DNA of 64,000 bases from Phascolarctobacterium_A sp034086985 (GTDB lineage: Bacteria > Bacillota > Negativicutes > Acidaminococcales > Acidaminococcaceae). Positions 31,701-39,582 of this stretch are shown here, piece by piece. The notes below the pieces were generated by a model. That model was not told the origin of the DNA. It did no database searches and was given only the letters and a program-made list of their open reading frames with translations. Where the stretch lies: the NCBI GenBank assembly GCA_034086985.1, contig JAXDZG010000010.1, forward strand, positions 87,886 to 151,885. The letters run 5' to 3'. A program made the position numbers and the translations under genes. Numbering within the stretch: the stretch's first letter is position 1; each line of letters begins with the position of its first letter.

Positions 31701-34700
31701 AGGTATTAACTGTTGCTACTACTAATGGGACTACAGTTGGTGGCACCATTAATGTTACTAACAATGGCGAAGGCATTACTGTAGAAGGAATTAATGCAAC
31801 AAATAATGTAAGCCTAGCTGCCGATAAGGGCATTGCTGTAACTGGCTCTCTTACCACAACAGGTAATGTAGGATTAGATGCTGACGAAGGTATTACTGTA
31901 GATGGCAAAGTAAGCGCCGTGAATGCAAACTTGAAAGCAGCAAAGAGCATAGAAGTAGCTGGCTCTGTTGAAGCAACGAATAATGCAAGCTTGACTGCAG
32001 GTGAAGGTATTGCAGTAAATAATGTTTCTGCACAGGAAAAGGCATCCTTTAGCGCAGGCTTGGACTTCAGCCATAGTAATGGTGTTATTAAGACCAAAGA
32101 AGTTGAAGTTATTGCTGGACGAGATGTGAAGCTCAATGCAGGTAGCATGGAGGCTAGCACTAGTGTAAGCTTGACTGCTGGTAGTACTACAAGTGTTGCT
32201 GAAGGTCATGGATATATTTCCGAGGGAACTGAGTATGCTTTGATTGCTCCTCAGGTTACGGCAAGTGCGGTCAAAGCTATCACTTTGGATAGCAGTGCTA
32301 ACCAATTAGTAAATGTAGATATCACCCAAGTTGGTGGAGATTTAGCTATTGGCAGTGGCAATAAAAATAGCACTGAAGCCCTGCAGGTGAACATAGCTCA
32401 AGGAATTACTGTTAATGGCAGCTTGACGATTAAGAATTATAAGGATGTCGGCGATAATAGCTCCAATGATATAGTTTTAGCAGGTGCGCTGAGTGCCAAT
32501 CGTATCACTATTACGAATGCGGAAGCTGATATCAATGCTGGCACAGACGCAGTAATCAGTGCTGACAGCATTAGCTTGCAAGCGAATAGCGGTGCTGTGA
32601 ACGTAGATGGCAATGCTACAATTACTGCAAGGAATACTGCAGAAAATAACGGCACATTTGCAGCCAATGCGCAGGATATAAATATAGCTGGCGGTCAGAT
32701 TACTGCCGATACAGTAACGCTTACCGCTGCAAACGCTATTAACCAAACTGCGGGCAGCATTGTGGCAACGACCACTGTGGCCTCAGCTGGCACTGATTTG
32801 AGCTTGGCAAGCAATGCTAACAAGCTGCAAAACGTTACTGTTAAAGCGAATAATGGTAGTGCAAGTATTGTTAGTGGTAATGACGCAGGGGTTGCTTTAA
32901 AGGTTCAGACCGATGGCACCGTTGGCGGCAGTTTAAGCATTCAATCTACAAGTGATATTGTAAGTGAAGGCACCATCTCAGCAGCTGGCGATGTGACTAT
33001 GACCGCAGGTGATAAGGTTACCATCAATAGTGGTACTATCAATGCTAATAGTGTTACTGCCAAAGATACAGACCTTTTTGTAAATGGTGGCGCCATTAAT
33101 GTCGGTACACTAGCTGCAAGTAAAGGCTTGAATATTGCAAGCAATTCTAGCAATACCACTAATATAACTGCGAATAATATTACTGCTGGCGGAAGCATAG
33201 GCATAACTGGTGGTAATGTGGTTACGACTAGCGTAGCTGCTGATGAAGCATTGAATATAACTGGTGGTACTGTATCTAGCGATGGAGCAGTTTCTTTGAG
33301 TGGCGCTACAGGTGTAACCATCGGTAGTGCAGCGACTATTAATACTGGCGGTGATTTGACCATTTCTTCAAGTGGTGGCTCAGTGACTAACAATCGCGCT
33401 CTGACAGCTAATAGTGGTTCTGTAACTTTAAGTGGCCAAACTGATGTTACCAATAGTGCAAATATTACTGCTGCTCAAGATGTAACCATGACAGCTACCA
33501 CAGGAAATGTAAACAACTCCAAGGTAGTAAAAGCTAGTGGCGGTAACATTAATTTGACTGCTGGCACGAATATTAATTTGCAGGATGGTTATGGATTAGA
33601 GGCTAGCGATACCATCAATTTGAACACCGATAATATTGAGATTACTGGTGGCACGATTAAAGCAAATACATTGGCAGCAAGTGGAAGCTTAAATATAACT
33701 GGTGGTAAGGTGGATAGCACCGGCGCTTTGACTATCAGTGGCGCTAAGGGTGTAACCATCGGCAGTCAAGCAGATATTACTACTGGCAATAATTTGACCA
33801 TAGCTTCAAGCGGTGGGGCAGTTGAGAATAATCGCATTCTAAATATTACCACTGGTTCTGTAACCTTGAGTGGTAGCGGTGGCGTTACTAATAATATGAA
33901 TATCACTGCAGCTCAGGATATAATTTGGCAGTCTACAACAGGAGCAATCACAAACTCCGGTATACTGTCTGCTGGCCAGGGTATCGGATTGACATCTACT
34001 GAAGGAACTATACTCAACAATGGTATGTTAACTGCAAGAGGTAGCTCTGTGTCTTTGAAGGGCTATAAGGGCATTATTAATAATGGCTATATTGAGGCTA
34101 AAGGTAATGTTTCGATAATTTCTGAGGATGGAAGCATTACCAATAGAGCAGGTATTGTTGCAGGCAAAAGCTTTGCAACACCCGCAGCATCTCCCTTTAG
34201 CCTTAGAGCTAGGGCTATGGCTAGGGCAGTGGATAACGGCTCTGTAGTGATTAGTGGTAAGGATGGCGTCATCAATCATAATGATAATGTGAATACAAGC
34301 ATTAGTGCTGCTGGAAGTGTATCCATAACTTCTGAAGTAGGAGCAGTTCAAAACTCTAGTGCAGTTAACACTAGCGGTTCTGTGGAAATTAGTGGAAGTA
34401 ATGTTACCAATAGTGGTGCATTAACAACAACCGGTGGCTCTGTAGAAATCAGCGGCAGTGAAGGTGTGACCAATAATGCCGATATCAAGGCTGGTAGCGG
34501 TGTTTCCTTGAATGCTACAACAGGTGATGTCAAGACCTCTGGTACGATACAAGCTGGCGAAGATGTATCTATGACCTCTAACGCAGGTAAAATTGAAAGT
34601 TCCAGCGCAGTAACTACTAGTGGATCTGTAACGATGAGCGGCAGTAGCGTAGATAATACTGGTGCATTAACTGCTAACACTGGCTCCGTAACAATCAGCG

Positions 34701-35854
34701 GCAGCAGTGGCGTAGATAACAGTGCAAATATCACTGCAAATGATAGTGTTACCATGTCCTCTGGAGCTGGTTCTGTAACCAATTCTAGTGATGTAAAAGC
34801 TGGTACTGGCTCTGTAGAAATTAGTGGCAACGGCGGCGTTACTAATACTGCCGATATCACTGCTAACCAAAATGTAAATCTCTCTGCCAATGCCGGTGCG
34901 ATTAGCAACGCTGGTAGCGTAACCGCAGAAACTGGTAATATTGGCTTGAATAGCAATAACGGTATTACTAGCACTGCTGAAGGCTCTTCCTTAAACGTTA
35001 ACTCCTTGAATGGCTCCATTAGCGCAGCTACCACCTATGGCGAGGTAAATATTAGCGAAATTATCGCAGGCGGTAACGCAACAGCTAGCAGCCAAAATGG
35101 CAGCGTAAGCATCGGCACTGTAGCTGGTAACGATGTAGTGCTCACCGGCGGTAGCAATGTCACCATCGGCAGTGTAACCGGCAGTGATGTGGCAATCACA
35201 GGTGGCAGCAACTCTGATGTTAATGTAGACAATATTACTGTGGATAATTCTCTGAAGCTGCAAGGTGATAATATTACTGCTACTAATGTAAATCGTAGCG
35301 AGAATGCTAGCGGTGTTCTGAATGTGGATGTAAGCGGTGCAGGCGGCACTAGTAGCACTGCCCAGGGCGATGTAAACTTGAAGATCGACGGTGACGTAGT
35401 TTTCAATAACTTGAACGTGACCGACGCGAAGATTGAAACCACTGGCACCTTGGATGCTTCTAAGATGCATGTGGAAGGTAAAGCTCAGATTACTAGCAGT
35501 AATACTACTGTGAATGTCTATGGTAAAGATGTTACTCCTGATCCAAATGATCGTAACGCTATTCAAGACAAGGGCGGCGGAGTGTCTCTCACGATTGATA
35601 GCAATGGCGTTAAATCTGATGATTTAGGCATGGATTACCCGGTTCAGCTGAGTGGCAAGCTGGTGGATTATGATCCCTATGACACCTATCTGGAGCATTA
35701 TGGCGATGTGGCCGATATCTTTGGGCGTACCGACCTCATAGAAGTTTCTGAGCGTCCTAGTGGCGAGGTAGCTCCAGCGGAAGAGGGCAGCATAGTAGTT
35801 CTGAAGCAGGATGCTGAGGGCTTAAGGATTGAGGAACAGAAAAAAGAAGAATAG
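28730..35854 (+). CDS. Giant TPS-type filamentous adhesin 3 (2,374 aa)
   Basis: Start at 28,730 is set by AAAGGAGG 7 nt upstream. Residues 1-45 are an extended signal peptide (RMKVLRYVMAVG core, cleavage near AYA-AG). Residues ~60-180 are a TPS domain almost matching gene 2 (NAIRNNKIGGNLYF, SPKGMVVGSTGVINAGSL). The middle is beta-helix repeats, first irregular and A+T-rich (29,240-30,900), then very regular units such as SVTISGS..V.NSANITA. An Ala/Pro/Arg-rich interruption (SFATPAASPF, then RARAMARAV; 34,168-34,239) breaks the repeats. The last ~290 aa are a shorter relative of the C-terminal domain of genes 1 and 2 (LVDYDPYD..LEHYGD, then GLRIEEQKKEE). Probably secreted by the same TpsB as its neighbours. 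No catalytic domain seen. Confidence 0.88.
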   Translation: MTRFAKNSWYTHKNLGSKQEDSALRMKVLRYVMAVGFVLSPWLGGEAYAAGIERIDGVTLPNSDVKQAYFTGDDGNVAHIYAEQAHGDVGLNRFQKFEVGANQIANMHFQTAPNGTTLNHLVNTVEGEINISGTVNAIRNNKIGGNLYFMSPKGMVVGSTGVINAGSLTVLANNDTFTTAEGAHYAIYEAVKDYQYWKSPNIDSYITINGKINTETGIDLRAAVVQIKQATSNSVSPSLLTGVVFNEVVNTDKYDNIQIYPINEKRLTLTNENGKIVIKNPTTLEEITSDGNGKINIYARNFNVGSFIGTFALNHGSIDSVGELRMDVGTSITVDSNTSIKANQITILNHSDNFVNNGTITGSDAVSIVAGNTYYKELSSINNVGTIESEAGIMSFTATNSFTNTGTIQADGQIKFAVGGTLTNKGTIESTSSNVQAHIGRNFKNIAVYNNESTENRTLKGGIIEAGGNVQVDYNLDNEGIGAAKEAGTIDGIYNSGLIWAKGENGQDPVYDDKGNIVNSGSGNIWLTSSYNITNEGTIEAGRQITLNARDFLHNHGLIQGVTYLDIKSIMGYVYNHDDGIIRSTGGNIDLSSGQANLQIKGDTDGQRKEEYRKFTPIIIEGLVEATSDKNNTTSQTNQGDIKITAHLGDIYVVEGTIRANAKPVTSGEKESAAGDVILDAARNITIGFKTEYAEADDPTTDGANAGKSDEREYYRPILDSNLVPSSPCDEPATISGSNITLTSGDNEKYYILISNTTTGSNALPASNTLTASNAITINTDSMNIVGGTFNAGTLEAVLAENGALNITGGTINAANVNSNRNMIINGGAINTGTAQGSLSANNISMESGTVSGKDVTIAADDQVELKGGSITAEAEGAGKLTVTAGTDLVHNGAIITADNAAFSAGNKIDLKSGSLTATGAAAFGVTTGTAGANSIVESTSGYSLSAGSLSLSANQGNITLNGANNVLQGVTLANVGGNVEIVNGNETNNKVLTVATTNGTTVGGTINVTNNGEGITVEGINATNNVSLAADKGIAVTGSLTTTGNVGLDADEGITVDGKVSAVNANLKAAKSIEVAGSVEATNNASLTAGEGIAVNNVSAQEKASFSAGLDFSHSNGVIKTKEVEVIAGRDVKLNAGSMEASTSVSLTAGSTTSVAEGHGYISEGTEYALIAPQVTASAVKAITLDSSANQLVNVDITQVGGDLAIGSGNKNSTEALQVNIAQGITVNGSLTIKNYKDVGDNSSNDIVLAGALSANRITITNAEADINAGTDAVISADSISLQANSGAVNVDGNATITARNTAENNGTFAANAQDINIAGGQITADTVTLTAANAINQTAGSIVATTTVASAGTDLSLASNANKLQNVTVKANNGSASIVSGNDAGVALKVQTDGTVGGSLSIQSTSDIVSEGTISAAGDVTMTAGDKVTINSGTINANSVTAKDTDLFVNGGAINVGTLAASKGLNIASNSSNTTNITANNITAGGSIGITGGNVVTTSVAADEALNITGGTVSSDGAVSLSGATGVTIGSAATINTGGDLTISSSGGSVTNNRALTANSGSVTLSGQTDVTNSANITAAQDVTMTATTGNVNNSKVVKASGGNINLTAGTNINLQDGYGLEASDTINLNTDNIEITGGTIKANTLAASGSLNITGGKVDSTGALTISGAKGVTIGSQADITTGNNLTIASSGGAVENNRILNITTGSVTLSGSGGVTNNMNITAAQDIIWQSTTGAITNSGILSAGQGIGLTSTEGTILNNGMLTARGSSVSLKGYKGIINNGYIEAKGNVSIISEDGSITNRAGIVAGKSFATPAASPFSLRARAMARAVDNGSVVISGKDGVINHNDNVNTSISAAGSVSITSEVGAVQNSSAVNTSGSVEISGSNVTNSGALTTTGGSVEISGSEGVTNNADIKAGSGVSLNATTGDVKTSGTIQAGEDVSMTSNAGKIESSSAVTTSGSVTMSGSSVDNTGALTANTGSVTISGSSGVDNSANITANDSVTMSSGAGSVTNSSDVKAGTGSVEISGNGGVTNTADITANQNVNLSANAGAISNAGSVTAETGNIGLNSNNGITSTAEGSSLNVNSLNGSISAATTYGEVNISEIIAGGNATASSQNGSVSIGTVAGNDVVLTGGSNVTIGSVTGSDVAITGGSNSDVNVDNITVDNSLKLQGDNITATNVNRSENASGVLNVDVSGAGGTSSTAQGDVNLKIDGDVVFNNLNVTDAKIETTGTLDASKMHVEGKAQITSSNTTVNVYGKDVTPDPNDRNAIQDKGGGVSLTIDSNGVKSDDLGMDYPVQLSGKLVDYDPYDTYLEHYGDVADIFGRTDLIEVSERPSGEVAPAEEGSIVVLKQDAEGLRIEEQKKEE

Positions 35855-35871
35855 AATAACGTAATCTAGAG

Positions 35872-35902
35872 CGGCTCCCCGAAAGGGGAGCCGTTGTGTT
35901 TT
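35872..35902 (+). terminator. Terminator of adhesin gene 3
   Basis: Perfect 9-bp stem CGGCTCCCC/GGGGAGCCG with a GAAA tetraloop, followed by TTGTGTTTT. Confidence 0.9.
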
Positions 35903-35905
35903 ACT

Positions 35906-36060
35906 GACTTCGGTAATTTGTTTATGGGTCCTGTGAATATACCGAAAAGAATGTTCGCTTTAAAGCTGCGTAGGTAGAAAGCATAGCTCGCTACCGCTTT
36001 CCGTCTGAGGAGTTTTTGTAAACTCGTCATTATCAGTTGATTTTCTACAAGTAATCTGAT
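35906..36060 (+). other. Structured non-coding leader upstream of the Cys-rich microprotein
   Basis: The stretch after the adhesin terminator has no ORF but several pairing segments: TTCGGTA (35,909) with TACCGAA (35,940); GGTAG-AAAGC (35,973-35,982) with CTACC-GCTTT (35,991-36,000), whose order allows an H-type pseudoknot; and GAGTTT/AAACTC near 36,007-36,022. No known riboswitch was recognised. Could be a regulatory leader or chance pairing. Confidence 0.3.
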
Positions 36061-36098
36061 ACCATTATAGTGTTATGTAAAAGAAGCGAGGCGAGCTC

Positions 36099-36242
36099 AT
36101 GGCAGACTATATTCTAGGAGGACTGCTGGTGCTGCTCTTTATCTTAGCAGCCCGCAGCTATTTCGGCAGAAAATTTGGCGGCGACAGCTGCTGCTCAGGC
36201 TGCAAAAGCTGTCCCCACGCCAAAGCTTGTAACAAAAAATAA
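36099..36242 (+). CDS. FeoB-associated-type Cys-rich membrane microprotein (47 aa)
   Basis: A 47-residue ORF from ATG 36,099 to TAA 36,242. Residues ~4-20 (YILGGLLVLLFILAA) make one membrane helix. The C-terminal tail has five Cys in CCSGCKSCPHAKAC (residues 31, 32, 35, 38, 45), and ends in Lys. This architecture matches the small FeoB-associated Cys-rich membrane proteins thought to help ferrous iron or metal handling. No feoA or feoB is next to it here, so the role is inferred from architecture only. The start has a purine-rich but weak ribosome site (GCGAGGCGAG). It lies 49 bp before alr on the same strand and may share its transcript. Confidence 0.65.
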   Translation: MADYILGGLLVLLFILAARSYFGRKFGGDSCCSGCKSCPHAKACNKK

Positions 36243-36291
36243 ATTCTTTACAAGAAATATATGCTTTGTTTAAAGCAGGGAGGTCTAGAGG

Positions 36292-37410
36292 GTGCATATT
36301 CAACGTGGTGCGTGGGCCGAAATCAACCTTGATGCGGTGGCCCATAATGTGCAAATGGCCAAGGCCAATTTGAAGCCGACGACGAAGCTGTGTGCCGTAG
36401 TCAAGGCCGATGCATATGGTCATGGTGCGGTGCGTGTAGCCCAGGAGGCAGCCCGTAACGGCGCCGACTTTTTTGCAGTGGCCCTGCTGCAGGAGGCAGT
36501 GCGCCTGCGTGATGCAGGCATTGACCAGCCTATTTTAGTATTGGGCTCACTGCTGCCAGAGGTGGCCGATATCTGCGTGCGCTACGACATCAGCCATGCA
36601 GTTTTTGATGAAGAAAGATTATACGCCTTGAATGAAGCGGCTCTGCGCCAGCACACCAAGGCCAAAATACATATTAAAGTGGATACTGGCATGCACCGCA
36701 TCGGCGTCCATGTGCGCGATGCAGGCAAATTTGCCAAGCTGGCCGCGTCGTTGCCCGGCATCTACATCGAGGGCGTCTTCTCCCATTTCGCTACGGCGGA
36801 TGCGGACGACAAGCAGTACGCTGCCTATCAATTTGCCCGCTTTCAGGAAGCACTCAAGCTCATCGAGGCCGAGGGCGTGCACATCCCCATCAGGCATATC
36901 GCTAACAGCGCCGCGCTCACCGAGCTGGAGGAATATCAGCTGGACATGGTGCGCCAGGGCATTACCCTCTACGGACTGCATCCTGCCCATATGATTGACT
37001 GCTATAAGGATTTTGAGCCGGTCATGACCGTGAAAACCCAGGTTTCCTTTGTGAAGACCTTGCCCGCCGGTGACAGCATCGGCTACGGTCGCAGCTTTAC
37101 TACAGCGCGGCCCAGTGTCATTGCTACAGTGCCCATTGGTTATGCGGATGGCGTCAGTCGCCTCTTATCCAACAAGGGATACATGATTATCAACGGCGAG
37201 CACGCTCCCATTGTGGGCAAGGTGTGCATGGATCAGGTCATGCTGGATGTGACGGATATCCCCGACGTGCATGTGGGGACGGAGGTCATAGTTTTTGGCG
37301 GACACGAGCTGCCCATGGAGCTGGTGGCCGAATGGGCCAATACCATTTGCTATGAAATCATCTGCAATGTGAGCCCCCGTGTACCCCGCGAGTACGTGCG
37401 CGGCAATTAA
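36292..37410 (+). CDS. alr: Alanine racemase
   Basis: PLP-dependent interconversion of L- and D-alanine in the cytoplasm, supplying D-Ala for peptidoglycan. The 372-aa length is typical. The N-terminal TIM barrel has the PLP lysine K38 in VVKADAYGHG; the second catalytic base, Y265, is in IGYGRSF; the C-terminal beta domain ends in PRVPREYV. The start is GTG at 36,292 with AGGGAGG upstream. It is followed by a bidirectional terminator, so it is not co-transcribed with the convergent thiamine genes. Confidence 0.95.
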   Translation: MHIQRGAWAEINLDAVAHNVQMAKANLKPTTKLCAVVKADAYGHGAVRVAQEAARNGADFFAVALLQEAVRLRDAGIDQPILVLGSLLPEVADICVRYDISHAVFDEERLYALNEAALRQHTKAKIHIKVDTGMHRIGVHVRDAGKFAKLAASLPGIYIEGVFSHFATADADDKQYAAYQFARFQEALKLIEAEGVHIPIRHIANSAALTELEEYQLDMVRQGITLYGLHPAHMIDCYKDFEPVMTVKTQVSFVKTLPAGDSIGYGRSFTTARPSVIATVPIGYADGVSRLLSNKGYMIINGEHAPIVGKVCMDQVMLDVTDIPDVHVGTEVIVFGGHELPMELVAEWANTICYEIICNVSPRVPREYVRGN

Positions 37411-37475
37411 ATACGCTTTCCCTTATTTTATGGCTGCCGGAGGCTACGGCTAAAGGCAGTCCCTTTTTTAAAAAT

Positions 37476-37523
37476 AAAGACGTTGCATGTTGGCTTAATG
37501 AGGCTAACAGGCAACGTCTTTTT
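37476..37523. terminator. Bidirectional terminator between alr and the thi operon
   Basis: AAAGACGTTGC (37,476-37,486) pairs with GCAACGTCTTT (37,511-37,521); T-rich tracts lie on both sides. It sits between two convergent genes and probably serves both. Confidence 0.85.
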
Positions 37524-37528
37524 GTGTT

Positions 37529-38284
37529 TTAGATGTGCATATAGGCTGACATGATGCAGGCACCGGTGGCGCCATGTTGGGCCAGCTCCTGCCATTGGGA
37601 GGGGTCGAAGCGGATGCCACCAATGGCGTAGACGGGGATGGGACTTGGGCAAATTATCCTGTCGTGGGCGTGAGATTTTTTGTTGGCTTGAGGTTTTGTT
37701 GGTATGAAATGTTCTGCTATAGTTGGGTTCGTTGGCGTAGTATGTTTTACGGCAACATTATAAATCTGCTGTAAAAACTCTAATCCTCTTGGTGGTACGC
37801 CAGCCTTGCAATCAGTAGGATAAATATGCCCTGCTATGAGGGCCTGAGCGCCCTCTGCAAGAGCTTTTTGCGCTTCCTCCACACTGTGTACGGAGCTGCT
37901 GAGATAAAGGTGCTGACGGGCCTCTAGCGGCGTCTGAGCCAGCAAGGGTAGGGGAAGGTGCACCTGCGTAACGCCTAGCTCAAGGGCAATTTGCCAATGA
38001 GTATGGATAATGAGCTCGATATCATGTTTTTGGCAAATAGTTTGCACATTCTTAGCCAAGTGTGCATAGGCTTCTGTATCTAAATCCTTAGCCCTGAGGA
38101 GCAGCTTGTGGGGCTTATAAGGGCACACAGCAATGCGCTCCACCTGCTCCACTAAGCTGCGGGGACAGCTGGCAGCGTCAGTGACAGCGATAAGCTGAAA
38201 ATCCTTCGGCATTATAATTTCTGCGCAGGGGCTCTGCTCATAAAAGCTCTGCAGGCAGCTGCTGACTTTACCTTCCTCAAACAT
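37529..38284 (-). CDS. thiE: Thiamine phosphate synthase / TenI-like protein
   Basis: Thiamine phosphate synthase superfamily: either couples thiazole phosphate and HMP-PP (ThiE) or acts as thiazole tautomerase (TenI). Family motifs seen: LLLRAKDLD early, SVHSVEEA in place of the GxS(T/C)H motif, AGHIYPTDCKAG for the phosphate loop region, PVYAIGGI and GATGACIM at the end. About 251 aa, longer than usual ThiE, because of a ~30-residue polar insert (around residues 175-210) before AIGGI. Last gene of the minus-strand thi operon, overlapping the end of thiH. The start at 38,284 is preferred over 38,290 because GGCGGAG is 7 nt upstream of it. The divergent motifs favour a TenI-like role, but ThiE is not excluded. 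Confidence 0.7.
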   Translation of the reverse strand: MFEEGKVSSCLQSFYEQSPCAEIIMPKDFQLIAVTDAASCPRSLVEQVERIAVCPYKPHKLLLRAKDLDTEAYAHLAKNVQTICQKHDIELIIHTHWQIALELGVTQVHLPLPLLAQTPLEARQHLYLSSSVHSVEEAQKALAEGAQALIAGHIYPTDCKAGVPPRGLEFLQQIYNVAVKHTTPTNPTIAEHFIPTKPQANKKSHAHDRIICPSPIPVYAIGGIRFDPSQWQELAQHGATGACIMSAYMHI

Positions 38285-39572
38285 ACACATACTCCGCCAT
38301 GACAGGCTGCAAGTTAAGGCGCTCCATAGCCGCGTAAATCTCTTCTAGCGAGCGATTATCGTCAATTTCAAATTGCTCGTCCCCCAGTTCCTCCTTCTGG
38401 CTGTGACCGCCAATGCCCGTGTTCACGCCAGCGGAAATTTTATTAGCACAGATGAGCATCAAATTGTCCCGCACGCGAGCGCACTCGCGACTGGAAACGG
38501 TTATGGAGGCAAAGGGCAGGAACAGACGATAAGCGCACACCACCTGCAGCAGCTGGCGCTCGTGTACATCCAAGGGCTTAATCTTGTCGTTGTTGATAAT
38601 GGGACGCAGGCGGGGGCAGGAGAAGGCAAATTCCCCGTGGGGATATTTTTTCTGCAGCAAATAAGCATGCAGGCCCGTGGCAAAGGCATCCTTGCGAAAA
38701 TCGTCCAAGCCTAAAAGGGCTGCAAAGCCCACGCCCCGCATGCCACCCTTGAGGGCCCGCTCCTGAGCGTAAAAGCGGTAGGGGAAAATGCGCTTGGCTC
38801 CGGCCAAATGGAGCTGGGCATATTTATCACTATTATAGGTCTCTTGGAAAACGGTGACATAATCCACGCCGCACTCATGCAAATAGGCGTATTCATCGCT
38901 ATTCACCGGATAAATCTCTACACCTACCACCTTGAAATACTGGCGTGCCAGCTTGCAGGCCTCGCCTATATACTGCACATCGCTCATTTTGCGGCTTTCG
39001 CCGGTTAAAATAAGGATTTCCTGCATGCCTGTTTTGGCAATGGCCTCCATTTCCGTAATGAGCTGCTCCCTGTTCAGGCGCGCTCGATGAATGCGGTTGT
39101 GGCTGTTAAAGCCACAGTAAATGCAATAATTCTCGCAGTAGTTGGCGATATAGAGGGGCGTGAAGAAGGTCACGTTATTGCCAAAATAGCGCTGGCGCTC
39201 CTCTTGGGCCTTTTGGGCAATTTGCTCCAAAAGAGGCAGAGCGGCGGGGGACAGCAACGCCGCAAAATCCTCCGGGGTTCTTTGCTCGTGCTCCAAAGCC
39301 CGCTTTACGTCTGCAGCGGTGTAGCTTGCGTAAGCATAGGCGTTGCGGGCTGCCACAACCTGCTCTAACAGGGTGGAGTCGAGTACTTCCATATCCTCCT
39401 GATAAGCCATATGGTCGGTTAAATGCTGCTGGCTAAAGCTGGCAGCCTCTGCGTTATAAATGCTCTCGTTAAAAAAGGCATCCGCCTTTTTCTCGTTCGC
39501 ATTAGGCACATCCTGCGCTGCGCTCACTTCCTGCGTAGACTTAGTAATGTTTACTTCGCTTACAGTGTTCAT
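38277..39572 (-). CDS. thiH: 2-iminoacetate synthase ThiH (radical SAM)
   Basis: Cleaves L-tyrosine to dehydroglycine (2-iminoacetate) and p-cresol for anaerobic thiazole formation with ThiG. The radical SAM motif C146-x3-C150-x2-C153 (CENYCIYCGF) is followed by ThiH-type sequence (ILILTGESR, VEIYPVNSDEY, VTVFQETY, RYRF-like FPYRFYAQERA). At 431 aa it is ~54 residues longer than usual; the normal family start corresponds to MAYQEDMEV at residue 55. The long form is supported because AGGAGG lies 7 nt before the ATG at 39,572 and no good site precedes residue 55. The extension is polar and Ala/Glu-rich. The gene starts 10 bp after thiG and overlaps thiE. Confidence 0.93.
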   Translation of the reverse strand: MNTVSEVNITKSTQEVSAAQDVPNANEKKADAFFNESIYNAEAASFSQQHLTDHMAYQEDMEVLDSTLLEQVVAARNAYAYASYTAADVKRALEHEQRTPEDFAALLSPAALPLLEQIAQKAQEERQRYFGNNVTFFTPLYIANYCENYCIYCGFNSHNRIHRARLNREQLITEMEAIAKTGMQEILILTGESRKMSDVQYIGEACKLARQYFKVVGVEIYPVNSDEYAYLHECGVDYVTVFQETYNSDKYAQLHLAGAKRIFPYRFYAQERALKGGMRGVGFAALLGLDDFRKDAFATGLHAYLLQKKYPHGEFAFSCPRLRPIINNDKIKPLDVHERQLLQVVCAYRLFLPFASITVSSRECARVRDNLMLICANKISAGVNTGIGGHSQKEELGDEQFEIDDNRSLEEIYAAMERLNLQPVMAEYVYV

Positions 39573-39582
39573 AGCGCACCTC

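Noticed and set aside
32900..35000. CRISPR-like or tandem DNA repeats in adhesin 3
   Set aside because: Periodicity is at the protein level (beta-helix units) in one open frame; no constant DNA repeat with unique spacers.
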